Assembly (NCBI GenBank): GCA_944389235.1 | Contig: CALXLO010000005.1 | Span: 1-59,080 of the forward strand | Direction of reading: 5' to 3' | DNA from: an uncultured Alphaproteobacteria bacterium | GTDB lineage: Bacteria > Pseudomonadota > Alphaproteobacteria > Rs-D84 | Length of the DNA stretch: 59,080 nucleotides | Shown: in pieces, positions 27,300-35,392 of the stretch | How positions within the stretch are numbered: position 1 is the first letter of the stretch | Layout: each line of letters begins with the position of its first letter | The notes under the pieces: model-generated | What the model saw: only the letters and a program-made list of their open reading frames with translations | Database searches by the model: none | Told to the model about the DNA's origin: nothing | Translations under genes and position numbers: made by a program

Positions 27300-27376
27300 G
27301 GGTGGTTAGCTCAGTTGGTTAGAGCGTTACGTTGACATCGTAAAGGTCGTTGGTTCGAGTCCAATACCACCCACCA
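27300..27376 (+). tRNA. tRNA-Val (GAC)
   Basis: Acceptor GGGUGGU/ACCACCC, then A and encoded CCA. Anticodon arm UUACG-UUGACAU-CGUAA gives GAC. T-arm GGUUCGAGUCC intact. Preceded in tandem by three degenerate copies, probably on the same transcript. Confidence 0.96.
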
Positions 27377-27472
27377 TCTTTTGCCAAGGCTTCTGGCATG
27401 ATAGTAAAAATAATGTTATAAAGAAAAATGCGAATGTATAAATAATCTTAAATTAAAATTCTGACGGGTTTT

Positions 27473-27496
27473 ATGGGCACCCCGTTGGGTGCCCAT
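27473..27496 (+). terminator. Perfect 10-bp stem-loop between tRNA-Val and metG
   Basis: ATGGGCACCC-CGTT-GGGTGCCCAT followed by ATTATTT. It could end the tRNA transcript or act in the metG leader; the metG ATG is 25 bases downstream. Confidence 0.6.
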
Positions 27497-27521
27497 ATTA
27501 TTTGAAACACAGGGGTAAACC

Positions 27522-29534
27522 ATGACAACCAATAACAAAAAACAAAAATATTTAATTACATCTGCATTGCCGTATGTAAATGGTGATTTACACCTGGGGC
27601 ATTTGGTGGGATGTTGGCTGCCATCGGATATATATGCGCGTTTTTGCCGCGCGCGCGGACGCGATGTATTATACATCTGTGGCGCAGATGAACATGGCAC
27701 ACCCGCCATCGTTGGTGCAAAAAAAGAAGGATTGCCCGTATTAGAATACAATAATAAATATTATGAAAAGCATCTGCGGGCTGTCCATGATTTTGAATTG
27801 TCTTTTGACCTGTATGGTCGCACGCACACGCAATTACAAGAAAAACTGATTCACGAATTATTTAACAGATTAGATGCACTGGGATTAATAGAAGAACGCG
27901 AAACCATGCAGCCTTTTTCCGTTGATGACAATATGTTTCTGGCCGACAGGCAATTGGTTGGGACATGTCCAAAATGTGGATATGAAAACGCCAGTGGCGA
28001 CCAATGCGACAGATGCAGCGCAACATACGACGCATCTGAATTAATCAATCCACGCAGTACAATTTCTGGCAGTACAAATATTGAAATACGCCCAACAAAA
28101 AATTTATTCTTTTTGGCTTCGCGCGTCCAAGATGTATGGCGTAAATGGCTGGGGACACACGCACCAAAATGGTCGCGTACAGCGGCGGCAATTGCTGCGG
28201 GTTGGGCAAACGACGAACTGCGCGACACATCAATAACGCGTGATTTACCATGGGGAATACCTGTAAACAAGCCTGGATATGAAAACAAAGTTTTCTATGT
28301 CTGGTTTGATGCACCATGGGGGTATGTTTCTATATCCCAGGCCGCAACTGATGATTGGGCATCATGGTGGAAAAACGACGATACATATTATGCGCAATTT
28401 ATGGGCAAAGATAATGTTAAATTCCATGCTGTATTCTTTCCAGAACAACAACTGGCGATAAATGATGGATGGAAAACTGTTGATATGCTGAAATCTATGA
28501 ACTTTTTGAACTTTGAAGGTGGCAAATTTTCAAAATCGCAACATCGTGGGGTGTTTTTAGAAGACGCTATTTCAATTGCACCGGCCGATGCATGGCGGTA
28601 TGCACTGGCGGCATCTGCGCCGGAAACAGATGATACTGATTTTACTTTTTCGCGCTTTGCAGATATTGTCAATAAGGACCTGAATGGGATGCTGGGGAAT
28701 TTTGTGTCCCGCGTTTGTAAATTAACCGCCAAACACTTTGGCGACACTGTACCGGCGGCCAGTACGCATGATGCAGAACTGGAAAAACAAATAAACGAAA
28801 AATTGCGCGAATTAACAGATGCGCTGGACGCGTGCGAATTTCGTGCAGCTGTCTTTGCACTGCGTGGGCTGTACGCGATTGGTAATGAATATATGACACT
28901 GCAAGAACCATGGACACTGGTAAAAAATGGCAATCTGGGGGCAGGGGGCGCAGTATTAAATCAATGTATGCAATTAATTGATTTATATGCACGCGTGTCG
29001 GCACCGTTTATACCAAATGCCGCAGAAAAAATGCGCCAAATATTTAATGCAGATTTAGACTTGTCTTGGCCGATTCGATACGAACAACGCATTGCAAACG
29101 GGGTAAAATTTACTGTTCCGGAAAATCTATTTACACGAATCGATGACGAAACGGTCGCAAAATTAACTGATAAATATGCACCAAAATCAGACAACGCACC
29201 CAAACCTGTTACGGCAAAAATTATTGATGTAAAAGACCACCCAAGCCGTGAAAATCTGCATATTCTGACCGTTGATGATGGAACCAATCACCAATTACAA
29301 ATCGTATGCGGCGCACCAAATGTTCGCCCTGGAATGATTGGCGTATTGGCACCAGTTGGAACAAAACTTGTTTGTACAAAAAAACCTATTGTCAAAAAAA
29401 CAGTTGCAAACATAGAATCTTTTGGTATGATGTGCAGCGCGAAAGAGTTGGGCGTGGGCGACGATGGTGAAAACTTATTGGAATTGGATTCTGATACACC
29501 CGTCGGTCAAGTATACGAAAATATTAAAAAATAA
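27522..29534 (+). CDS. metG: Methionyl-tRNA synthetase
   Basis: Charges initiator and elongator tRNA-Met. 670 aa. HIGH motif as HLGH in NGDLHLGHLVG, Zn-knuckle with two CxxC pairs (CPKCG and CDRC), KMSKS as KFSKS. The C-terminal about 105 residues form a Trbp111/EMAP-type tRNA-binding domain (ENLHILTVDDG, VCGAPNVRPGMIGVLAPVG), which promotes dimerisation. Length normal for this form. Start ATG with GGGG nine bases upstream. Confidence 0.96.
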   Translation: MTTNNKKQKYLITSALPYVNGDLHLGHLVGCWLPSDIYARFCRARGRDVLYICGADEHGTPAIVGAKKEGLPVLEYNNKYYEKHLRAVHDFELSFDLYGRTHTQLQEKLIHELFNRLDALGLIEERETMQPFSVDDNMFLADRQLVGTCPKCGYENASGDQCDRCSATYDASELINPRSTISGSTNIEIRPTKNLFFLASRVQDVWRKWLGTHAPKWSRTAAAIAAGWANDELRDTSITRDLPWGIPVNKPGYENKVFYVWFDAPWGYVSISQAATDDWASWWKNDDTYYAQFMGKDNVKFHAVFFPEQQLAINDGWKTVDMLKSMNFLNFEGGKFSKSQHRGVFLEDAISIAPADAWRYALAASAPETDDTDFTFSRFADIVNKDLNGMLGNFVSRVCKLTAKHFGDTVPAASTHDAELEKQINEKLRELTDALDACEFRAAVFALRGLYAIGNEYMTLQEPWTLVKNGNLGAGGAVLNQCMQLIDLYARVSAPFIPNAAEKMRQIFNADLDLSWPIRYEQRIANGVKFTVPENLFTRIDDETVAKLTDKYAPKSDNAPKPVTAKIIDVKDHPSRENLHILTVDDGTNHQLQIVCGAPNVRPGMIGVLAPVGTKLVCTKKPIVKKTVANIESFGMMCSAKELGVGDDGENLLELDSDTPVGQVYENIKK

Positions 29535-29543
29535 AGGTTAATT

Positions 29544-29813
29544 ATGTACAGCAACAGACAAGTTGATTTATCTATTAATGATGAAACGATACGCATTATA
29601 TGCAATCAGTGCAAGGCAAATGAAAAATGTATGTCTGGGATGCAGTGCCAAGTTTTGCAATATATTACTGAACGCGTGCCAAATGTGACATGGCGTTATA
29701 GTGATGTAAACCCTAAAATTGGTATTGTTGCCGATTCCCAAGACGCACTGGACAAGGTACGCGTTATTGTAAACCGTGCAATCAGAATGCGTACAATGGA
29801 TAAATCGCGATAA
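29544..29813 (+). CDS. Hypothetical protein with four cysteines (89 aa)
   Basis: No family recognised. The N-terminal half has CNQCKANEKC and QCQVL, a CxxC plus two more cysteines that could bind metal. The C-terminal half is alpha/beta (PKIGIVADSQDALDKVRVIVNRAIRMR). It sits ten bases after metG and nine before queH on the same strand, so a role in tRNA metabolism is a guess from context only. Confidence 0.6.
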   Translation: MYSNRQVDLSINDETIRIICNQCKANEKCMSGMQCQVLQYITERVPNVTWRYSDVNPKIGIVADSQDALDKVRVIVNRAIRMRTMDKSR

Positions 29814-29821
29814 TATAAAAT

Positions 29822-30409
29822 ATGACTGATGCCCGAAATGTTCGCCTGGTTTTAATGTCTTGTTGCGCACCATGCAGCGCGGGCGCAATAAAACAACTGG
29901 CCGATGGCGAAATTCCGGGTATCAGCGATTTTATTGTTTTATTTTTTAATCCTAATATTTTTCCCGCAGATGAATACGACCGGCGTTTAGCTGAACAGAT
30001 AAAATATTGTAATTCGCTGGGGGTAAAATACGCAATCGGCGAATATGACCACAACGCATGGCGGTGCGCAGTACGCGGTATGGAATCAGAACCAGAACGC
30101 GGCGCGCGTTGCAGTGCATGTTTTCAATTTCGTTTTGATTATGCGCGACGATGGGCCGCAGAACACGGATATGACGCAGTGGCATCTGTATTCGGGGTGT
30201 CGCGACACAAAGACCAATCACAAGTTGACATGGCCGGAATTACCGCACTGGGTGATAAATATATGCCAATAAAATGGGACGAAAAATTGCGTCAGAAAAT
30301 TGGGCACGAATCAAATTTCTATCGGCAAAATTATTGTGGATGCGAATTTTCTATGCGACCACAACAGAAAAATGACAACACTATGATAAAAATTATTCCC
30401 ATCAGATAA
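29822..30409 (+). CDS. queH: Epoxyqueuosine reductase QueH (DUF208)
   Basis: Converts epoxyqueuosine to queuosine at tRNA position 34. 195 aa. Diagnostic Cys motifs: SCCAPCSAG at the N-terminus, ARCSACFQFRFDYA and YCGCEFS; also FFNPNIFPADEYDRRLAEQ. This is the non-QueG type with Fe-S and mononuclear iron ligands. It stands alone; queuosine synthesis genes are not in the window, so tRNA-guanine transglycosylase must lie elsewhere. Confidence 0.9.
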   Translation: MTDARNVRLVLMSCCAPCSAGAIKQLADGEIPGISDFIVLFFNPNIFPADEYDRRLAEQIKYCNSLGVKYAIGEYDHNAWRCAVRGMESEPERGARCSACFQFRFDYARRWAAEHGYDAVASVFGVSRHKDQSQVDMAGITALGDKYMPIKWDEKLRQKIGHESNFYRQNYCGCEFSMRPQQKNDNTMIKIIPIR

Positions 30410-30464
30410 TATTTGCGCACGACATATTTCAATTCTATAATCCCAAAATGTAAAAGGAGTTTAT

Positions 30465-31340
30465 ATGTCATCTATACTTGTTTTCCCCGGCCAGGGTTCC
30501 CAGGCTGTCGGTATGGGGCGCGAATTATACGATAATAATCCAGACGCACGCGCCGTCTTTGCAGAGGTTGACGACGCATTAAATCAAAAATTATCAGATA
30601 TTATCTTTAACGGCCCAATGGACGAATTGACATTAACAACAAATGTTCAACCGGCAATTATGGCTGTATCTATTGCTATGCTGCGCGCATCGGGCGTACC
30701 GCTGACAGAATATGTCGCAGGGCATTCACTGGGTGAATATACGGCGTTATGTGCCGCCGGCGCGTTGTCTGTTGGTGATACAGCACGACTGCTGCGTCTG
30801 CGTGGGGATGCAATGCAACGCGCAGTGCCGGTGGGTGCAGGACTGACCGCAGTCATTTTGGGGCTGGATATTGATAAAGTACGCGAAATATGCGCCCAAA
30901 CAGATTGCGATGTCGCAAATGATAATTGCCCAGGGCAAGTCGTTGTATCGGGTGCGCGTGATATTGTCGAAAAAACACTGGAACTGGCGAAATCTGCGGG
31001 CGCAAAACGCGCAATGCCGTTGGCACTGTCTGTGCCGGTACATTGTCGGATTCAGGCACCTGCCGCAGATGAAATGCGTGCAGCACTGGAAAAAATAGAA
31101 ATAAAAACACCACGCGCAATCTTGATTTCAAATAAAACAGCGGCACCTATGTCAGACCCAACAGAAATAAAAGATGCGTTGGTATATCAAATTACACACG
31201 GCGTACGGTGGCGCGAATCAGTACTAAAAATGCACGAACTGGGGATAAACGAAACAATAGAAGTTGGACCAGGGGCAGTGCTGACAGGACTGACCAGCCG
31301 TATTTGTCCAGAATTAACCGCAAAGAAATTGGAGATATAA
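30465..31340 (+). CDS. fabD: Malonyl-CoA:ACP transacylase
   Basis: Transfers malonyl groups to ACP, 291 aa. FPGQGSQAVGMG oxyanion block, nucleophile GHSLGEYTAL (Ser about 90), VPVHC with the catalytic His. AAGGAG precedes ATG. Operon with fabG (one-base gap) and mnmG. Confidence 0.96.
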   Translation: MSSILVFPGQGSQAVGMGRELYDNNPDARAVFAEVDDALNQKLSDIIFNGPMDELTLTTNVQPAIMAVSIAMLRASGVPLTEYVAGHSLGEYTALCAAGALSVGDTARLLRLRGDAMQRAVPVGAGLTAVILGLDIDKVREICAQTDCDVANDNCPGQVVVSGARDIVEKTLELAKSAGAKRAMPLALSVPVHCRIQAPAADEMRAALEKIEIKTPRAILISNKTAAPMSDPTEIKDALVYQITHGVRWRESVLKMHELGINETIEVGPGAVLTGLTSRICPELTAKKLEI

Positions 31341-31341
31341 A

Positions 31342-32070
31342 ATGTTTGAATTAACAGGCAAAGTTGCTTTAATAACCGGCGCAACCGGTGGAATCGGTGG
31401 CGCAATCGCACACAGAATGAAAGAAGCCGGCGCAACAGTTGTTGTGTCTGGGCGCAATATAGATAAACTGAACGCACAATTTGATGATGGGTATATAAAA
31501 ATTCCTGTTGATTTGGCATCTGACGGCGGCGCAATTGATTTAGTTGCCTCAACCGTTGATACCGCTGGAAAAATAGACATCGTCGTTAACAACGCAGGTA
31601 TCACAAAAGATACCTTATTAATGCGTATGACAGATGACCAGTTTGACGATGTTATAAATACAAACCTGCGTTCGTGTTTCAAGATGTGTCGTGCGGTTAT
31701 TATGCCTATGATGAAAAATCGTTTTGGTCGGATTATAAACATGGCATCAATTATTGGTGCAATCGGCGGACCGGGTCAGGCAAATTATGCTGCATCCAAG
31801 GGGGGAATGATTGCCATGACAAAATCTATTGCCGCAGAAGTTGGCTCACGCGGGATTACCGCAAACTGTATCGCCCCAGGATTTATCAAAACACCAATGA
31901 CAGATGTTTTGTCTGATGAACTGAAAAAATCTTATTTGGCGCAAATCCCGGCGGGCCGCTTTGGCGAACCAGACGATATTGCCGCCGCATGTGTGTTCTT
32001 GGCATCTGATGCGGCATCGTATATAAATGGCCAGGTTTTACATGTAAATGGTGGCATGGGTCGATTTTAA
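31342..32070 (+). CDS. fabG: 3-oxoacyl-ACP reductase
   Basis: NADPH-dependent reductase of the fatty acid elongation cycle, SDR family, 242 aa. Cofactor motif TGATGGIGGAIA, NNAGIT, catalytic Ser in MASIIGAIGG and YAASKGG (Tyr-x3-Lys). acpP and fabF, common next genes, are absent; mnmG begins six bases after. Confidence 0.96.
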   Translation: MFELTGKVALITGATGGIGGAIAHRMKEAGATVVVSGRNIDKLNAQFDDGYIKIPVDLASDGGAIDLVASTVDTAGKIDIVVNNAGITKDTLLMRMTDDQFDDVINTNLRSCFKMCRAVIMPMMKNRFGRIINMASIIGAIGGPGQANYAASKGGMIAMTKSIAAEVGSRGITANCIAPGFIKTPMTDVLSDELKKSYLAQIPAGRFGEPDDIAAACVFLASDAASYINGQVLHVNGGMGRF

Positions 32071-32075
32071 GTAAA

Positions 32076-33725
32076 ATGACAAGTTATGATGTAATCATTA
32101 TCGGTGGTGGACATGCCGGGGTCGAAGCCGCCACCGCATCTGCCCGACGGGGTGCAAAAACATTGCTGATAACCCAAAACGAATATGATTTGGGCGCAAT
32201 GTCGTGCAACCCCAGTATCGGTGGACCAGGCAAATCCCAAATGGTCGCAGAAATTGACGCAATGGGCGGCATAATGGGACGCGCCGCCGATGCTGCGGGT
32301 ATTCAATTTCGTATGCTGAACGCATCACATGGCGCAGCAACCCAGGCATTGCGTGCACAAATTGACCGCGTGTTATATCATAATGAAATTGTAAAAATAC
32401 TGAAAAACTATCCTAATTTAACTGTGCAAATTGAAACTGTAAAATCGCTGGACATCGCGAAAATGTGTATCAACAGCGAATATACTGCACGGGCAATCGT
32501 ACTGACAACTGGCACATTTTTACATGGTCTGGTTACACGCGGAAATGAAAAAATATCATCTGGGCGTATTACTGATGACGGTCAATACCAAGCAGCAGAT
32601 ACAAATATATCAAACATTTTATCTGATTCTGGGTTTCGTATAATGCGTCTGAAAACAGGGACCCCCGCACGCATAGAACGCGCGTCTGTTGATTTTTCTG
32701 TATGTGAAATCCAGCCGGCCGACAACCCACACGATTGGTTTTCAGAACCAAATCCTGATAATAATTTCAGTGCAGTATGCTATATAACACACACCACCCA
32801 AAAAACACACGATATAATTCGCGAAAATATCGCATCCGCCCCAATGTATAACGGCGATATTCATGGCACAGGTCCGCGCTATTGTCCCAGTCTGGAAGAT
32901 AAAGTTATGCGATTTCCGGAACATAAATCGCACCATGTTTTCTTGGAACCCGAAGGACTGACCAGCAACCTGATTTACCCAAATGGAATTTCGACCAGTT
33001 TTGGTACAGATATCCAAGATAAATGGATTCGTACTATACCAGGACTGGAAAATGCGCACATTGTACGATATGGATATGCCATTGAATACGATGCGATTGA
33101 CGCACGCGCACTGCGTGATACACTGGCATCCAAAGATATTCCCGGTTTATTCTTTGCCGGTCAAATTAATGGCACATCAGGATATGAAGAAGCCGCCGCC
33201 CAAGGCATCGTCGCCGGCAGTAATGCTGCTGCATACGCATTGGGGTTGGCACCTTTATTGCTGGACCGAACAAACGCGATGATTGGTGTTATGATTGACG
33301 ATATAACCACAATCGGTGTTGATGAACCGTATCGCATGTTTACATCACGCGCAGAATATAGGTTAAATCTGCGGGCAGATAATGCAATTGTGCGATTGGG
33401 TGATATGGCAGTAAATCTGGGATTAATAGATTCAAAATCGCGCGATAAAAAATACACATATCGCGCTGATAAAATTGCCGAAAATGATAAAATTTATGCC
33501 GGATATATCCAGCGCAACGAACGCGAAATTGCGGCGTACCGGCGTGATGCAGAATTAAAAATTCCAGCACATTTTGAATACAAAAATTTACCGGGATTAA
33601 CCAACGAATTGGTTGAAAAATTAACCGCCACACGGCCAGAAAATATCGCAGACTTGTCGCGTATACCCGGCATGACCCCCGCCGGAATAATGGTTGTTAT
33701 GCGTAAAATAAAATGTGGTAATTAA
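32076..33725 (+). CDS. mnmG: tRNA cmnm5U34 modification enzyme MnmG, short form
   Basis: FAD-dependent partner of MnmE for wobble uridine modification. FAD motif GGGHAGVEAATASARRGAKT, then CNPSIGGPGKSQMVAEIDAMGG, and late GLFFAGQINGTSGYEEAAAQG. 549 aa against about 620 usual; the loss lies mainly in the helical region after LGLIDSKSRDKKY, while the C-terminal MnmE-interaction part (LPGLTNELVEKLTATRP...RIPGMTPAGIMVV) remains. mnmE and rsmG are not adjacent. Confidence 0.92.
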   Translation: MTSYDVIIIGGGHAGVEAATASARRGAKTLLITQNEYDLGAMSCNPSIGGPGKSQMVAEIDAMGGIMGRAADAAGIQFRMLNASHGAATQALRAQIDRVLYHNEIVKILKNYPNLTVQIETVKSLDIAKMCINSEYTARAIVLTTGTFLHGLVTRGNEKISSGRITDDGQYQAADTNISNILSDSGFRIMRLKTGTPARIERASVDFSVCEIQPADNPHDWFSEPNPDNNFSAVCYITHTTQKTHDIIRENIASAPMYNGDIHGTGPRYCPSLEDKVMRFPEHKSHHVFLEPEGLTSNLIYPNGISTSFGTDIQDKWIRTIPGLENAHIVRYGYAIEYDAIDARALRDTLASKDIPGLFFAGQINGTSGYEEAAAQGIVAGSNAAAYALGLAPLLLDRTNAMIGVMIDDITTIGVDEPYRMFTSRAEYRLNLRADNAIVRLGDMAVNLGLIDSKSRDKKYTYRADKIAENDKIYAGYIQRNEREIAAYRRDAELKIPAHFEYKNLPGLTNELVEKLTATRPENIADLSRIPGMTPAGIMVVMRKIKCGN

Positions 33726-33730
33726 AAATA

Positions 33731-33762
33731 TTAAAAAAAGCCGGCTTTTGCCGGTCTTTTTT
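33731..33762. terminator. Bidirectional intrinsic terminator (CCGGCTTTTGCCGG)
   Basis: Core 33741-33754 with A7 and T6 flanks, between convergent mnmG and the outer-membrane protein gene. Confidence 0.85.
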
Positions 33763-33766
33763 AATA

Positions 33767-34351
33767 TTAAAATCTGTATCCCAGACCGGTTGTCAAACCG
33801 AATCCAGATATGTCCATATCTGCGTCATATCCATATACATCGACACTGAATGATGCACCGGCATATTCCAGACCAACCTTGACATACATATTGTCATTAA
33901 ATGTGTACTTTACACCGGCACCAATGCCATAGCCAAAACCAATTTCATTATCAACATCTAATGAATCAATACTGATAAATCCGATACCAGCAGATAATGA
34001 AATATATGGTTGTAATTTAGTGTCCATAAACGGAATATCCAATTTTAATCCCAAATCAAAAATAGATGTGTCTTCTTGATCTGAATAAGATGGGGTAAAG
34101 GCCAGTTGAATCCCATCAAAATCAGCACCAACAGACAGCGATGTACCCGCATTGATTGATGTTGTATCAATGTCTGACAGTGTTTGACTGTCCAATTTTG
34201 TTTTTGTCCCGGCACTGGAAAATATCGATGCGCCATATTCCATAAAGAATCTGGTGTTATCAAATATATTGGTTGTGCTGGCTGGCGTTTCTGTGGCAAA
34301 GACACTTGCAGGCAATAATGCACATAGTGCAACAGGAATTATTTTTTTCAT
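33767..34351 (-). CDS. Outer membrane beta-barrel protein (OmpW/porin-like fold)
   Basis: 194 aa with signal peptide MKKIIPVALCALLPASVFA and cleavage after VFA. Alternating-hydrophobicity strands follow (GFGYGIGAGVKYTF, YVKVGLEYAGA), and the chain ends GLTTGLGYRF, with terminal Phe as needed for BAM insertion. Acidic loops (SDQEDTS, VDNEIG) face outward. Probably an 8-stranded surface protein. The Met with signal peptide is the start; the longer frame has no secretion signal. Confidence 0.8.
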   Translation of the reverse strand: MKKIIPVALCALLPASVFATETPASTTNIFDNTRFFMEYGASIFSSAGTKTKLDSQTLSDIDTTSINAGTSLSVGADFDGIQLAFTPSYSDQEDTSIFDLGLKLDIPFMDTKLQPYISLSAGIGFISIDSLDVDNEIGFGYGIGAGVKYTFNDNMYVKVGLEYAGASFSVDVYGYDADMDISGFGLTTGLGYRF

Positions 34352-34379
34352 ATTTTTTCCTTTTATAAAAAAAGTTAAA

Positions 34380-34397
34380 CCGCCACAGTATTGGCGG
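34380..34397 (-). terminator. Terminator-like hairpin upstream of the outer membrane protein gene
   Basis: CCGCCA-ATACTG-TGGCGG then TTTAACTTTTTTT when read on the minus strand, about 30 bases before the ATG. Can be the end of a small RNA or an attenuator. Confidence 0.65.
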
Positions 34398-34620
34398 TCG
34401 GGGAGTTGATAAATCATATCTGTTAGATGATTCCGCTGTCTTTGGTAAAACCTGTTGTATACCAGCTGCCCCCGACCCAATGTCGGGGATATAACGGTGC
34501 AAAAACACCATTACACCAGATAACGATGCTTTCGCACCGAACAGATATGGACTTATCACAGTCCGAACGCCACATTAATGTGGGTTCTGGGTTCATTATG
34601 CGGGAAAAAATCCACAAATA
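34398..34620 (-). ncRNA. Candidate structured RNA or leader, four hairpins
   Basis: Successive inverted repeats without a credible gene: CCACATTAATGTGG palindrome (34570-34583), GGACT/AGTCC (34549-34564), GGTG/CACC (34496-34509), CCCCGAC/GTCGGGG (34470-34488). All precede the terminator hairpin at 34380. No 6S, SRP, tmRNA or RNase P motif recognised. Confidence 0.35.
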
Positions 34621-34744
34621 CAAGTAGTTGTATATCTATATATTACATCTATACGCATATATAAGTTATATATCAACAAGATTGAAATCACATCAATTTA
34701 TTACTGGAAATCTGGGAAAACATATATTAATATAAAACGGCATT

Positions 34745-34820
34745 GCCGGTTTAGCTCAGCTGGTAGAGCATCTCATTCGTAATGAGGGGGTCGTAGGTTC
34801 AAGTCCTATAACCGGCACCA
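34745..34820 (+). tRNA. tRNA-Thr (CGU)
   Basis: Acceptor GCCGGUU/AACCGGC, discriminator A and encoded CCA. Anticodon arm UCUCA-UUCGUAA-UGAGG gives CGU (reads ACG). T-arm GGUUCAAGUCC. Confidence 0.96.
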
Positions 34821-34831
34821 AAAAAATGTAA

Positions 34832-34864
34832 TAAAAAAAGCCGGCTTTTGCCGGTCTTTTTTTG
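34832..34864. terminator. Intrinsic terminator after tRNA-Thr (CCGGCTTTTGCCGG)
   Basis: Core 34841-34854, A7 before, T7 after; also ends the convergent small gene. Confidence 0.85.
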
Positions 34865-34871
34865 ATGTTTT

Positions 34872-35213
34872 TTACTTTGATTTTTGACCCATTTCGACCA
34901 TAATTTGTTCCAATATGTCCTGTAATTTTTTTGAATTTGGGTTTACAGAAAACAAAAATTCGCGTGCATCATTCGACAATTGGTCTATTTCTGAAAGCAT
35001 TATTTTTAATACATGATATGGATGCAGACTGGATTTATATTTTTTCATCGGAACACCGTATTTAGCAAATGTATATTGACATACATCTGTAAATTTTTTA
35101 TCCGATGGTACATAATAAACTGCGCGTTTACCCGTCCTATCTATCACAGCAGATACTTCCTTGCTTAAACGCGCCAATAATTCAGAATCCAGTTTTCTGG
35201 TCGCGTTTTTCAT
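34872..35213 (-). CDS. Hypothetical protein (113 aa)
   Basis: No family recognised. Charged, soluble, mostly helical: LDSELLARLSKEVSAVIDR, then YYVPSDKKFTDVCQYTF and a C-terminal helix LQDILEQIMVEMGQKSK. ATG at 35213 (MKNATRKLD) preferred over an upstream Met, giving a normal basic N-terminus. Alone between tRNA-Thr and ileS, on the opposite strand from both. Role unknown. Confidence 0.6.
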   Translation of the reverse strand: MKNATRKLDSELLARLSKEVSAVIDRTGKRAVYYVPSDKKFTDVCQYTFAKYGVPMKKYKSSLHPYHVLKIMLSEIDQLSNDAREFLFSVNPNSKKLQDILEQIMVEMGQKSK

Positions 35214-35348
35214 GTCGTTTGTTTTTATACAACGCATATACAAAAGTATTTGTTGATTTTTGGCAAAATACCGTGTATAAATATCCCCGTAATGAACACA
35301 GCAATAATTATTATAAAATAAACTGGCACTGCGCTTTGGCGGTGGCTG

Positions 35349-35372
35349 GGGCGCATAAGCGCCCGTTTTTTA
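35349..35372 (+). terminator. Hairpin with T-run upstream of ileS (possible attenuator)
   Basis: GGGCGC-ATAA-GCGCCC then GTTTTTT, 20 bases ahead of the ileS ATG. No leader peptide rich in Ile codons is evident. Confidence 0.65.
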
Positions 35373-35392
35373 TAATGGCAAGGAGTATAAAA

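Noticed and set aside
34423-34623. 66-aa minus-strand ORF in the leader of the outer membrane protein gene
   Set aside because: No ribosome-binding site, no family, and the region is better explained by a series of hairpins.
35105-35392. N-terminal extension of ileS
   Set aside because: Overlaps an opposite-strand gene and lacks similarity; AAGGAG fixes the ATG at 35393.
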